From Cochliopodium minus (lineage: Eukaryota > Discosea > Himatismenida > Cochliopodiidae): DNA of 64,000 bases. The stretch is from the NCBI GenBank assembly GCA_024220525.1, contig JAMYWO010000022.1:160367-224366 (forward strand), in the 5' to 3' direction. Under the pieces are notes generated by a model. It was not told the DNA's origin and made no database searches. It was given only the letters and a program-made list of their open reading frames with translations. The position numbers and the translations under genes are program-made. Shown here one piece after another: positions 32,219 through 45,300 of the stretch (position 1 is its first letter; each line of letters opens with the position of its first letter).

Positions 32219-34897
32219 TTAAACTTCAATCCCCTCTGCAATGAGTTTCATTACTTCGGAAGGTTTCATGTGACTATTGTTGATGTTTTTGTAGACAGGT
32301 TGCCACAAATCACCAAACTTTGGTTTGGCAGTATCGCAAGCAACAACAAGTTCTTGAAGTTCCTTTTCTTTGTTTTCACTAAATAATAGTGTGAACTTGT
32401 ATCTGTATGCCCAAGCATCACCAAACTTTCCATCCATTGAAGAAGTACCTCTTTCAAGCCAAACAACAGCTTTTTTCTTAATTCTGTCAGCCCAAAACAT
32501 CTTTGCAACAGCCAAAATGACATAAGGATCATCATTACATAATTTGAGAGCATCAAAACCATAAGTCTTTTTTTGTGATTTGGGAGACATTTCAATTGCA
32601 AGAGCCCTCAACAAACCACTATTAGGGCACTCTTGAATCGCTTTGGCCAAAACAGATTGAGCAGTGCTGGTGTTTTTAGAGAAGTTTTCAACGTTTACGG
32701 AATGAAACCAGAGATGAGGGTTTTTGGGGTTGGCCAATCTGGCACTTTCAAGAATGGATCTTGCCCTAGATGGTGAATTTTTCAATTCAAGAGCTGCATA
32801 AAATATCCAGACTTGAATTGATTGTGGACACTGTTTGACTGCTTGTTGATAGATTTTGATGGCTTTGTCAGATTGGTTGAGATGTTGATACAGTTCTGCG
32901 AGAAGGAGATAGAACTTGTCATAATTAGGATGTAGTTCGATTGCACTTTCTGCCAAAGTCTTCATCATTTCAAATTTCTTGGTTAATCTCTCAAACTTGA
33001 TACTCTTCAACCAAACCTTGATAGTAGATGCATTTTCTCTGGCTTTAGCAAGCAACTTTCTACCACGTTCAAATTCTCCCGTTTCTCTTTCCAATTTGAC
33101 CGCAGCAAGCCAAATCTTCTCAGATCCGATGTTTGCTTGAAAAGCTGCTTGTAAAATCTCTCTAGCTTCTTCAATCTTGTTTTGAATCCACTTCTCTTTA
33201 GCAGCCATGAGCCATAAAGGTTCAGATCCAGGACAGTTGGAGACTGCTTTCTTTAGAATATCAGAAAGTTTTTCAGGATCACCTATTTGTTTCTCCAAAC
33301 TAGCAGCTTTGATCCACAAAGATTGTTTATTTGGAAAAACTTGGAGAGCATACTCATAAATGGCTCTGGCCGTTTCTAAACAAGAATGACTGATGGCAGC
33401 TTGGGCATCATCAATGAAAGTTCTCTTTCTGTCTTCATCCTCTACACCAAAATGAATGGTGTTGTGGACGATAGCTCTGCATGTCATTGGAGATCCTGAC
33501 TTTTCGGCCAACTCTGCTTCAGAGAGCCACTTTTCTCTATCAATGGAGACCCCTTCTTGAGAAAGAGAAGAAATTGCCAACTTTATAATGTCAAAGCAAC
33601 GAAGAGAATTGTTGTTAGCTTCTTCCAACTTTGATGCATTGATCCAAATACTTGGTTCGGTTGGAACTGCCTTTCTTGCTTTATTCAAGATGATTCTTGC
33701 ATTTTCGTAAGTTTCCAAGTGAGCAAGAGCAAGCCACATTTCGACACAATGAGGAATGCATTCGACAGCTCTTGAAAGCATCAAAACAGCATCTTTTGGA
33801 TCCTCCAATTCGATGGCGCTCTTCCACAAAAAGATTGAATTAGGGTTAAACTCGAGGCCTTTTCTCAAAATTTTTTTTTTTACAATAGGATCATCCTCAA
33901 AGTTGGATGCATGTTGCCATATCTTTACAGAAGTGGGGATTTGTTTGACGGCTTTCGAAAAAATGATTTTCGCAGTTTCTTTGGTGCTGCTATGTAATCT
34001 GGCAGCCTCCAACCAGAGATCCTCACTCTTAGGACAAGCCTCACAACCCTTCATGATTATTTTTCTTGCCGTAGCCAATTTACCTGCAGATTCTTCAAGA
34101 CGAGCAGCAGCAATCCAACCAGGAGGATGATTCGGATTTGTTTTTCTTGCAGATTGTAACAAAAGACGTGCTTTTTTGATATCTGTCACTTCATTCTCTG
34201 TTTGCACTTTTAATGTATTTAAAGAAGTGAGATAGCCTGTTGTATCTACCACTGTTTGCCCTCTTACTGATTCTGATGCTTGATTCAAGGTCATTTTCAG
34301 GTGCAATTTTTGTGCTTCTCCCACTTGACGTAAATCTGTCAATGTAGTGGATGATCCCGATCCTGTTGTTGTGGTTGGCTTGTCACTTTGGAATGTCGAT
34401 AATAAGATGTTATCTGGTACTGGTGTGAAGATCTCAGGTCTCTTGCTCTTTTTGATGCTTCTATCTCCTATATCTGGTATTTTCAACCATTCAGATTCTG
34501 TCACATCTGATAATTTCTTTTTCAAATCTACGAATTCCAATTGGATCTTTGGTTTCTTTTGTCTATATTCTGTCAATTCTTGCAATAATCTCTTATCTCT
34601 CACTTTTTTTCTTCTGCTATCCATTCTTTTATCCACACTTTCCCATATTAAATCTGCTTCCTTATCATCTTCATCATATGGGTCTTTTGAGAATAAATTT
34701 TCACCTTTATATCCTTCGGATTCATCAAAATTGCTATCAGTATATGAAAAATTATCATTTGCCTCTTCTTTTTCTCCTCCCTCTTTGGGTTTTGCTGATG
34801 GACCCAAATCTGATCTTGTTGTGAATCCTGATGCGCCTCTACCTATTCCAGGCACATAGTTTTGTGGGCATGGTCCGGGGTTAAATGATTTTCTCAT
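32219..34897 (-). CDS. PRPF6: pre-mRNA splicing factor PRPF6/Prp6
   Basis: A single exon of 892 residues, near full family length. Prp6 is a scaffold of the U4/U6.U5 tri-snRNP. The N terminus has the PRP1 domain, with CPQNYVPGIGRGASGFTTRS and the DPYDEDDKEAD block. From about residue 240 the protein is a run of HAT/TPR helices with regularly spaced Trp (PGWIAAARLEE, SEDLWLEAARLH, PKNPHLWFHSVNVE) to the C terminus. The absence of introns contrasts with most neighbours. The initiator ATG matches the conserved N terminus. Confidence 0.96.
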   Translation of the reverse strand: MRKSFNPGPCPQNYVPGIGRGASGFTTRSDLGPSAKPKEGGEKEEANDNFSYTDSNFDESEGYKGENLFSKDPYDEDDKEADLIWESVDKRMDSRRKKVRDKRLLQELTEYRQKKPKIQLEFVDLKKKLSDVTESEWLKIPDIGDRSIKKSKRPEIFTPVPDNILLSTFQSDKPTTTTGSGSSTTLTDLRQVGEAQKLHLKMTLNQASESVRGQTVVDTTGYLTSLNTLKVQTENEVTDIKKARLLLQSARKTNPNHPPGWIAAARLEESAGKLATARKIIMKGCEACPKSEDLWLEAARLHSSTKETAKIIFSKAVKQIPTSVKIWQHASNFEDDPIVKKKILRKGLEFNPNSIFLWKSAIELEDPKDAVLMLSRAVECIPHCVEMWLALAHLETYENARIILNKARKAVPTEPSIWINASKLEEANNNSLRCFDIIKLAISSLSQEGVSIDREKWLSEAELAEKSGSPMTCRAIVHNTIHFGVEDEDRKRTFIDDAQAAISHSCLETARAIYEYALQVFPNKQSLWIKAASLEKQIGDPEKLSDILKKAVSNCPGSEPLWLMAAKEKWIQNKIEEAREILQAAFQANIGSEKIWLAAVKLERETGEFERGRKLLAKARENASTIKVWLKSIKFERLTKKFEMMKTLAESAIELHPNYDKFYLLLAELYQHLNQSDKAIKIYQQAVKQCPQSIQVWIFYAALELKNSPSRARSILESARLANPKNPHLWFHSVNVENFSKNTSTAQSVLAKAIQECPNSGLLRALAIEMSPKSQKKTYGFDALKLCNDDPYVILAVAKMFWADRIKKKAVVWLERGTSSMDGKFGDAWAYRYKFTLLFSENKEKELQELVVACDTAKPKFGDLWQPVYKNINNSHMKPSEVMKLIAEGIEV

Positions 34898-35277
34898 TTT
34901 TGATCAATTTTTTTTTATATAAAGGTGATATTTGATCAAAAGAAATTGTTTCACTAAAATAGAAAAGTTACTAGAATTTCATTCCAAATATTAGTGAGAG
35001 AATGAAAAATATTTGGAATTATTTGGAATTCAATGTCAATGAATATAGGTTTTCATCAGGATTTATTTTAAAATCTAATTCTTGATAACAAAATGTGATC
35101 ATATTTCAATGACTAATCTCAAATATTCAACTCTTAAACTCATTTGCTCTTATAATATTTTTTCACATTTAATTTTTAAAAATAAAAAAAAAAAAAAACC
35201 TCAAAAAGAAAGTTTAATTTACTTTAAACACACTCTTTATATCACTTTTTTAATTCTAAAATTTCTGCAAATATAAA
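34898..35277. promoter_or_regulatory. divergent intergenic region PRPF6/TEP1
   Basis: About 380 nt separate the two divergent starts. It is AT-rich with a poly-A run just upstream of the TEP1 side. A 64-codon frame here has no coding character. Presumably it holds both promoters; no discrete element can be named. Confidence 0.45.
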
Positions 35278-38200
35278 ATGGAAAATGAAATTATTGAAGT
35301 GCCTGAGAATAACGAAAATACACTCGAAGATAAGAAAATATTGTTGGTCAATGTGGTTAGTGCATCTTTAATTGCTGAACCAAAATTTAATGCTGATGAT
35401 CCAACTTCCCTATTGATAACAAACTTGGTGAAAGATATTTCGGCAAAAGATCCAGAATTCATCTTGAAACTTGCCCTATATACAAGACAAGATTTGAATA
35501 TTCGTTCAACAGCAAATTTTTTACTTGCACTATCCGCAAATGATCCCAATTGCCAACCATTTTTGAAAAAATATTATGGAGAAACAATCAGATTACCATC
35601 TGATTGGCTTGATGTGGCTGCATTGTATATGGTAAAAAAAAAATTATAAAATTTGATGGAAATTTGTTTAATAATGCATTTAAGATGTTACCAAATAAAA
35701 CATTGACATCAACTGCTTTGCCTAATGCATTGAGAAAAGTGATGGCAGCAAAATTTTCGGATTTTGATACCTATCAATTGGGAAAATACAACAACATTGG
35801 AAAATTGAAGAGGATGAAAAAGAAACTCAAAAAAATGGATGTCAAAACAGAGGAAAAGAAAGTTGAAAAGAAGGGAAAACCTGTTTTAACCATGAAGCAG
35901 ATGATCAGACAGCTTCATATTTCCTACCCTCCCAATGCGATCATGTGCATTTTGGGAAAGAAATATCCACTTGATGAAAGTGAATTTAGATTATTGAAGC
36001 TCCCTGGAAGATTCGAGAGCGAAAGAGCTGGCAAAAGAATGAAATTACCTGTTCCTGAAACTTGGGAAACCTTCTTGTCCGCAAAGGGTAACAAAGCAGA
36101 AACATGGGAAGAATTGATTGATAATAGAAAGCTCCCATTCATGGCGATGTTGAGAAATCTCCGAAATCTTATTTTGACTGGTGTATCCTTCAAGCATCAT
36201 AGATGGGTGATTTCTAAATTGACAGATGAAAAGACTGTTGCAAATTCAAGACAATTCCCTTTTGCTTTTTTCTCTGCATATGAAGCTGTCAAGGTTGATT
36301 TGGAAAAGTTGAAAGAACAAGTGAAGGCAGAAAAAGAAAGAATCAGTAATGCCAGACAAAATAAAGTAGTTACAGGTGGAAAACCATTGAGTGATGAAAA
36401 TGTTCAATCGGAATCACTAAAATTACAAGAACAAATGGAACTTGCTGCAGAATCGAATACAGGAGAAGGTGTTCAAAGAGTTCCTGGAAATGAGAGAAGA
36501 GCTCCAAGAGTGCCTGGAAACGAAAGGAGAGCAAAGCCAATGCCAATAGCAAGAGGAAGAGGAAGAGGAGCACCACCAATTGGGAGAGGACTTCAAGTAC
36601 CTGTTGGAAGAGGAAGAGGAAGAGGAAGAGGCAGAGGAAGGGGTAGAGGTGAGAGAGTGAGAGAGGAACCTATCGCTATTGAAGAAAAGGTAGAAGAGGA
36701 CAAAGAATCCACTGAGGAAAACAGAAGAGAGAAAAAGGTAATCATACCAAAAAGAATGCCTGATCAAGCTATAATTGAAAAGTACAAAGCTGCTCTTGAT
36801 ACTGCTGTAAAGTTTGCAACCATCCATAACGTAAAGCCAATCAGAGGATCCACTGTTGTATTTTGCAGTATCAGCGAGACAATGAAGAACAACTGTAAAA
36901 CTGCAAAAGGGCTTGGTGCTGTAAGCAAACTTGATGAAGTTGGTATTCTCTTGGGTCTCATGTGCAAGTATATGTGCGAAGAATGTGATTTTAGAATTTT
37001 CTCCTCTCCTGCAACCAGTCAAAAGTGCCACATTCCTGTTGAACTTCAAGAGGGAACCATTTTGGATAACATGAAAGTCGTTTTGGAGAAGTCAAACAGT
37101 GGGGAACTTGGAGGAGAGGAACATTTTCCTTTTGATTACTTTGAGGATTTGATAAAGGAGAAGAAAAAAATTGATAACATCATCTTCCTCAGCGACAATT
37201 TTATTGCCCCTGGAGAAAAAGATAGCTATGTTGGAGGAGAAAACTTTGGTGGAGTTGGGGGAATACTCGAAAAGTATAGACAAGAAATTAATAACGATCT
37301 TTTATATGTGAGTGTCAATTTGAAGGGAATGAAGAATGTTGGAAACAACAAAAACAAGCAACATCCTAACAATGTTTTGATCAGTGGTTTCAGTTCTGCA
37401 ATTCTCCGTTACATCGCAGAAAGAGGAGATGGGAATCAACTTCAATCGATTGATACAATCGATCAAGCTTATGGAATTGACAAAAAATCTGAAAAAGAAT
37501 CCAAAAACGAACCTCTCATCACCAATAAAGAGAAGAAGAGAAGACAAAAGAGAGTGGGAGAACAAGCTGAGAAGAATGAAAAAGAACACCAACTCATCAA
37601 AAACACAATAAAACAAAAGTTGGAAGAAGCAAAGTCTGGAAAATTGAGAAATGCTCGTGTTTTTGTTTCCTCCACCTTTTTGGATATGCATGGGGAAAGA
37701 GATCTCTTGGTCAAGTATGTATTCCCAGAGCTAAAAAAGAGATGTCAAGCAAGAAAAGTCAATTTTTTCGGGGTAGATCTTCGTTGGGGTCTTACAAGTG
37801 AAGAAACAAGTCAAGCTCTATCGATTTGTCTCAATGAAGTTGAAAGATGTAGACCATTTTTTGTTGGTTTTCTCGGAGGAAGATATGGTTGGGTACCTGA
37901 TAACTACGAAGGTTTAGAAGAACCGCAATTTGATTGGTTAAAAACTGCTCCTTCTGGTCGTTCCATAACTGAATTAGAAATGTTACACGGTGCTTTGAGA
38001 GAACCTGGTGAGTCTGAATCTTTCTTCTATTTGCGTGAAAGTTCTTTTGAGAAAGAAAAAGTGCCTCAAGAATTCAAAAGCATGTTTTGTGAATCTGGAG
38101 AAGCAAGTAGGGTCAAATTAGAAAAGTTGAAAGAAAAAATCCGACAAGATATTGCTCCTGAAAGAGTTTACCAATACTCTGCTGAATGGGGAGGTGTTAA

Positions 38201-41200
38201 TGAATCCAAACCAATGGCAACAAGTTTACAAAAATTGCAACAAAAGATAACCGAAGATCTTTGGGAAGCCATCCAAAGAGTATTTCCAGACAATTTGGAG
38301 GAGAGAACTCCTTTGCAAATTGAGCACGACCTTCACCATTGTCTTGTCCAAAGCAGATGCTTAAATTTTGTTGGAAGAAAGTTTGAATTGCAATACATGT
38401 ACGATTTTGCCCAACAAGATCAATCCAACCAAATTCCAAGTCCGCTTGTTGTTCATGGATCACCTGGAGATGGGAAGAGTGCTTTGCTGGCTCAATTTGT
38501 ACAAACATTTGGAAATGTACACAAATCTGCAGCAAAAAAGAAAACACCCAAGAATGAAAAAGAAGTCAACAAAAAAGAAACCAGCTGGGTCTTGTATCAC
38601 TTTGTTGGAGCTTCTCCTAGCTCTCGTGATATAAGAAGTACTTTGTACAGATTGTGCAGTGAGTTGAAGAATCATTTACATCTTAACTCTTTGGAAGTAC
38701 CAGACGAATATAAAGAATTGAAACAAGCTTTTCCCAGATTTTTGCAAGAAGCAGCCTTTGCTTCCTCATCCTCCTCAATCAAAACCGTAATTGTGATTGA
38801 TTCTTTGAACCAATTTTACAAGACAGACCGTGCACATTCCCTTGATTGGCTACCTGGAAACTCTCCAATTCCAATCATCGTAAGTAGCTATACCGAACAT
38901 CCCACTATGACCGCACTTGGTCACAGGAAACCCGCATTACCAATCTTCCAATTAGAACCACTTTCTAAAAATGAGAGAATGCAACTTGTCAGAAACACTT
39001 TGATGCGTTATAGAAAGAAACTTGATGAAAGACCATCCAACAATCAGATGAGATACTTGATGACCAAACCAGATTCTATCAAGCCATTGTTCTTGATCAC
39101 TGCTTGCGAAGAACTCAGAGTATTTGGTGTTTACGAAAAGCTCACACATTACATCAAATCAATGTCTCCTACGATCGACAGATTATTCATACAAGTATTA
39201 GAGAGATTGGAAGCAGAATATGGAGAGAAACTTGTCAGATTGTCATTATCCACAATGGCAACTTCAAGAGGAGGTTTATATGAAGAAGAAATTAAACAAA
39301 TTTTGGCAGATGAGTTATCAGATGATGAAGAAAGCCAAGCATCTGTTTTGCCAGAATCTAAATGGTCCGCTTTTTACAATGCCCTCCTTCACTTTTTGAT
39401 TCCTGTAAACGAAAATGGAGAAGCAACATTGGAATTCTTCCATAATCAAATGATCTCTGTTGTAAAGAAAAGATATCTCAGCATTAAAGAAAACAGTGTA
39501 CAAACCCACAAACTTTTGGCCAATTACTTTTTGAAAAAAGTAGATCCTTCTGCAGATTTTTCATTGCAAAGCCTTTCTCCACCATCAATGCTCGAATGGG
39601 GATTGCCACCAAAGGATGTTCCCGTAGAAATTAGACGTGCATTTTCTGAACTGCCTCACCACTTGATAAATGCGAGAATGTGGAAGCAGTTGGAAGGAAC
39701 TCTTTTGTCTTATAAATTTATATTCTACAAATGTAATATGAACATGGTGTATCAACTCTTGGCTGATCTCAACGAAGCTACCCAAGTAATTGAAGGACAA
39801 AAATCATCAGATGTTCTTTTGAAGAAGAGTTTGGATGTACCCGAGAGCGTTATCACAAAGACCAAAGATTACCTTCAATTTTTATCTTCAAATGCATACA
39901 TCATTGTCGAAAATTCAAACCTTTTGCTCCAACAAGCTTGCAACGAACCATCATTCTCAAGTGTCTCCATCCAAGCTTTGGAAGAATACGAAAAAGCCAA
40001 AAAGGAAAGACAACTTCTCTTTAAGAAAATAAAGGCAAGAAGAGGAGGGAACAAAGATGCAAATGATAAACATGCTATTGTTTGGTTGCAATGGAACAAC
40101 AAACCTAAAAAACCAAGACCATGTAAAATGACCCTTTCTGGTTACTCTGAGGCCATTCTTTCCTGTTCATTCTCACCTAATGGAAAGTACATGGTTGCAT
40201 CTTCTAGAGACAGATCTTTGAGAGTATTCAACGCAAGAACCGGAGAAGAAAAGATGGTACTTACTGGACACAGCTCTTGGGTCGTAGATTGTCAGTATTC
40301 TCCAAATGGAAAACAGATTGTATCAGCATCTTGGGATGGTACCGTTAAACTTTGGGATGCGACTGTTGGTACTGAAATAGCAACACTAAAGGAACATACA
40401 AAGAGAGTTTCTTCTTGTTGTTTTTCACAGAATGGCTTGATGTTGGCCAGTGGATCTTGGGATTGTTCCGTAATTGTGTGGGATTCTGTAACAGCAAAAC
40501 CTATCATCACCCTCAAGGGACATCAAAAACCTGTTAATGCTTGCTGCTTTTCTCCTGATAACACACAAATTGTCTCCGCTTCTTGGGATTCAACACTCAT
40601 CTTGTGGGATATCGAGAGTGGTACCCAGTTGAAGGAATTTAAGGGTCACAGTAAGTCTATCAGAAATGTAAACTTTTCCCCAACAGGACGTCAACTTGTC
40701 TCCACTTCTGTTGATTGTACCACCAAAGTTTGGGATATCAATTCTGGAAGCAACATTACCACTTTGGTCGGTCACTCCAAACCTGTCAACAGAGCTACCT
40801 TTTCTGGAGATGGAAAGCATCTAGTTACTGCATCTGAGGACAACACAGTGAGAGTGTGGGATGCATTGGGGGGAAGACCTATTTCTATTTTGTCAAGACC
40901 ATCTACTTCTGGACACAGTACCTTTGTGAACAGTTGTACTTATTCCAATGATGGTAAAAAGATGTGTACATCAAGTGGAGATTGTTGTGTAGTCATTTGG
41001 GATTCTTACACTGAAAGACAACTACACAGTTTATCTGGCCACACAAGAACTGTGAACAGAGTGGTCTTTTCCCCAAACAGCAAGCAAATTGCATCCGTAT
41101 CTGATGATTGTACCATAAGAATCTGGGATGCAACACAAGGGCGTTTGGTAAAAGTAATTGAGGGACACTCCAGCAGTGTCAATGATTGTGCTTACTCCCC

Positions 41201-42940
41201 TGATGGAAAGAATCTTTTGACAGTAAGTGATGACAACTATGGTTATGTTTGGGATATCTCTACCGGGAAAGTAGTGTTTTCATTAAAAGGCCACACTGGT
41301 ATGGTAAATGGATGTTCTTGGTCACCAAAAGGAGATTTGTTGGCTACTGTATCTAGAGATAACACAATTAGAATTTGGGATGCCTTCAATGGTTCATCCA
41401 AAAAGGTTTTGAGAGGGCATTTGGATTGGATCACAAGGGTTGAATTTTTCCCTGATGGAAAGAAGTTGTTGACTGCTTCTTGGGATTTCAACACAAAAAT
41501 TTGGAATATCAAAAAAGGAAAGGAAATCACCACACTCGTCGGACATCAAGGAGCTGTCAGTTCCACCCACGTCTCCCCCACTGGTAACCAAATCCTCACC
41601 GCTTCTTTTGACGGAACTTTGAAATTGTGGGATAAGGAAGGAGGATTGATCACCACCATCGACGGTCACGTAAAGAGAGTTAATGATTGTGCTTACTCGC
41701 CTGATGGAAAGATTGTTCTCTCTGCATCTGATGATGGATGTAATTTATTTTAAAACTACTTTAATTTTATTCAATATTTATATCATTTTTTTAAGCTTTG
41801 AGAATGTGGGATGCTGTTGCAGGTACACAAGTCAGCTCACTTGAAGGCCACTCCGCATCTATCAATGGAGCCAGTTTTTCACCAAAGAACTCTGAAATCG
41901 TCTCTGCTTCACACGATGGTTCTTTGCGTTTCTGGGATACCAAGAACTTTACCGAAAAGAAAACAAAAAAGGTTGAAGAGACCAAGAAAGAGGATGATGA
42001 TGATGAGAAAGAAGATAAAAAAGATGAAAAGATCGAAGAGATTGATGTTGAAGAAGATCCTACCTCTTGGTTCAACAAGACCGCTTCCAATACTTGTTGG
42101 ATCAACTGCATCGTTTTTAACTCCAAAGGGAATAAATTGTTGACTGCTGCAAGAGATGGGGAAATAACCATGTGGAACATCGAAACAGGAACCAGATCTC
42201 TCAAACTCAGAGGAGGACACACCAAGTCTGTCAACAGCGTAGCTTATAACAGCAACGATCAATTAATTGCCTCTGTATCTGATGATTGTTCAGTTATCCT
42301 TTGGAACAAAGATGGTGTACTACTTGAAAAAATGGAGGGACACACCAACAGTGTACGTTCTGTTTCTTTCCATCCTTCTGATAATGAGACCTTTGTTACT
42401 GCCGCTTGGGATTGCACCGTCAGAGTTTGGAACAAAAGAGGACTTCAAAAAACTTTGAAGGGTCACACTGATTGGGTGAACCATGCCCAATACCATCCTA
42501 ATGGAAGAGTGATAGTCTCTGGGAGTCATGATAGATCTTTCATCATCTGGGATGCTTCAAGTGGAAGCAAGTTAAATCAATACACTGTCCACGATAATTG
42601 GATCCAACATGTCTCCTTTAATCACGACGGAAGCCAACTTTTGACCAGTTGCTTCGATTCTTTAGTCAAATGCTTTGAAATCAAGGGTGAAAGTGAAGCA
42701 AACGAAATTCTCACCTTAAAGAATCACACCAAAAGAGTTAACAGTTCCAAATTTTCCCACAGATTCATCGTTTCCGTTTCTAACGACAACTCCATCGTTG
42801 TCAACAACTCTTCTGGTGTTGAGGTTACCAGATTTTTCTCTGTTGCCCCTGCTACTACCCTCGACGTTTCAAAGAAGGGTGATATTGCTTGTGCTGATAG
42901 CAATGGTAACATCTACGTCATGAGCCTCAACCAAATTTAA
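35278..42940 (+). CDS. TEP1: TEP1-like telomerase/vault protein (TROVE-DUF4062-NACHT-WD40)
   Basis: Exons 35278..35631, 35685..41739 and 41796..42940 (phases 0, 1) give 2517 residues, close to human TEP1 (about 2600). Order: TROVE RNA-binding domain (about 20-620), interrupted at 406-442 by an Arg-Gly tract; DUF4062 (about 774-900; ARVFVSSTFLDMHGERD, then FFVGFLGGRYGWVP); NACHT ATPase with P-loop VVHGSPGDGKSALL near 1040; about 20 WD40 repeats from 1600 to the end. TEP1 is a component of vaults and telomerase-associated RNPs. The intron near the 3' end was accepted because it joins DDG to SLRMWD within a WD repeat. A Lys/Glu/Asp insert splits one WD repeat near 42000. The metal site of the vWA-like part appears altered (FCSIS instead of DxSxS). 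Confidence 0.95.
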
Positions 42941-43027
42941 AATGTTTTTTAAGCGTTAATTTCAAATTAAAAGTTTTGAATCATACTTTTTATTTTTTTG
43001 AAATAAAAATAAAATTGTATTTTCTAA

Positions 43028-45094
43028 ATGAATAGTGAATCTATTAAAGCTAGAGTGTTAGAGGAAATAATATCTTCAGAAAAGTATTATACAGAATCCT
43101 TGAATAAACTTGTTGAAGTAAAAATTCATAAATAATACGATAAATCAATATTTTTTTATTCCGTAAATATATATATCAATCTCCTTTTCAAATATTAGAA
43201 TTATATACTCCCTTTGAAAGAGAATAAATTGCTGAATGAGGAATCCAAAAACAAAATATTTCTTAATATCGAATCCATCTACAAAGCAAATCAAATCTTG
43301 CTCTCAGAATTTGAGAATATCTCTACCCTCAATGCCATAGACATAGCGAATGTATTTTTAAAGACAGGCCAGTATGTCCTGAAGATATATATCGATTATG
43401 TGAACAATTATGAGAAATCACTCATATCATTAGAAGAATCCCTAAAAGATGAATCATTCGCCAATTTTTGCAAAGTAAAATAAAAAAAAAAAAACAAAAA
43501 AAAAAATCCATAAAACTATTCATAAAATTTTAAAGCAAGAGAAATCCAAAGATCCAAAGTCAATGGACATCCAAAGTTTGTTGGTGATGCCTATACAGAG
43601 AGTAATTTTTTTTTTTTTAATGGAAAAAATTAATTAATTTAAAATAAAAATTTTAAAGATACCAAGATATGTTTTACTATTAAACGAAGCAATAAGAAAC
43701 TCTAGTAAAAATTTCTTTAAAACTTTTTTTTTATTTTTTCATTTTTTTTATTTTTATTTTTTAAAGTCGAAGGAACGGAAGAAGAGGTCAATCTTTCAAA
43801 CGCCAAAACTAAAATCGAGGAGCTGGCCAACTTGATCAACGAGAAGAAAAGAGAGTGCGAGCAAATGCTCAAAATCTACCACGTGCAAGAGAATTTGGAC
43901 ATTCCCTTCGTAAAAAACGAAAACAATTTTAAAAATATTTTATTTTTATATTTTATTTTAAATTTTTTTAAATATATTACTTTACTTCTGATTTTGTTAA
44001 TTAAGAAATTTTTTCTGTTATTATTTTATTATTATTATTTTATTATTATTTTTGAAATTGATTAATATTTCTTTCATTTTATATTTTTATTTTCTCTTTT
44101 TTTATTTTTATTTTTTATTTTTATTTTTTTGATTATTTTTGTTTCATTTTAAAGAATCTGTTTATAACTTTTTATTTTTTAAAGCTTTTAATTTTTTCAT
44201 TTATTTTATTATTTTTATTTTCTCTTTTTTTATTTTTTTTTTGATTATTTTTGTTTCATGAAAAAGAATCTGATTAATAATTTTTAAACTGTTTATAACT
44301 TTTTATTTTTTAAAGCTTAATTATCACTTTATCATTATTTAATTTTTTCAAAAAAAAACATTTTATTTATTTTATTATTTTTATTTTCTACTTTTTTTGA
44401 TTAATTATTATTTTTTTTTTAAAAAAAAGAATCTGATTGAGCCATCAAGAAGATTTTTGGGAGAAGGGGAATGCACAGAAGAAAAACAAAAACAAAAGCT
44501 GAAATTCTACTTCTTCAACAACTTGCTCCTTCTCGCCGAAATCCCCTTCTTCACTTCTCTCTCCAAACCCAAGTTTTTTAAAAAGTTTCTTCTCACCAAG
44601 GAAATGTATTTCTCCAGTGATCTCGTTGACATCAATGGTGAAGAATTTCACAAAGTAAAAACTCTAGATCTTTTTTTTTTTTTTATTTTTTTTTTTATTT
44701 TTCCTTTCTTGTTCTTCAAAAAAAACAAAATTTAAAAATTTTTATTTTGATTGTTAATTTTTTTTTTTTCATTATATCTCTTTTATTTTCTGTTTTTTAT
44801 TTTTTATTTTTAATTAATTTTTTTCAAATTATTTTTTTATTTTTATTTTTATTTTTGTTTTTTAAATATTTTTTTATCTCAATATTTTATTCCTTCTTTA
44901 TTTCTTTTTTTATTTATTAATTTATTTCATTTTTTTTTTGGTTGAAAAAGGTGGCTTTGTTCTTCGAAGAAGAGTCGATCAGCCTTTTGTTTGTGGACGA
45001 AATCAGCTCCCACATGTTCCAAAAGACGTTTCTCAAGCAGAAAGAAAATATAATTATTGATAACATCAACCTCAAACCAATCCAAATCTCGTAA
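43028..45094 (+). CDS. DH-PH Rho guanine nucleotide exchange factor
   Basis: Seven exons: 43028..43117, 43199..43474, 43536..43601, 43659..43704, 43767..43909, 44430..44654, 44951..45094, all in phase, give 329 residues. The DH domain (1-200) begins with conserved region 1 (VLEEIISSEKYYTESLNKLV) and includes SLLVMPIQRIPRYVLLLNE, the CR3 core that contacts Rho GTPases. Exons 6 and 7 form the PH domain (LKFYFFNNLLLLAEI). The product would exchange GDP for GTP on a Rac/Rho GTPase, plausibly upstream of the PAK at 56-60 kb. The 520- and 296-nt introns before the last two exons are packed with T runs. Exon 4 is only 46 nt. Confidence 0.9.
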
Positions 45095-45299
45095 TAAAGT
45101 GATAAATATCAAATTAAATAAAAAATAAAAAATAAAAAATAAAAATGAAAAAAAAATACAAGAAAAAAATAATAATCAAATTAAATAAAAATTTAAAATA
45201 AAAATAAAAAATAAAAAATAAAAAATAATAATAAATAATAAATAATAAATAATAAATAATAAATAATAAATAATAAATAATAAATAATAAATAATAAAT
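45095..45299. repeat. AT-only simple repeats ending in a 7-nt tandem array
   Basis: The stretch passes from AAAAAT/AAAAATA runs into about ten copies of a 7-nt unit (ATAATAA) between about 45226 and 45299, ending at a single N. The array probably exceeded read length and marks a weak assembly join. Confidence 0.85.
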
Positions 45300-45300
45300 N

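Noticed and set aside
34549-35276. Plus-strand frames opposite the start of PRPF6 and in its upstream gap
   Set aside because: Shadows of a conserved gene or AT-run frames without family signal.
45226-45299. Tandem array as a CRISPR or minisatellite
   Set aside because: No unique spacers; a 7-nt A/T unit is simple slippage sequence in a eukaryotic genome.
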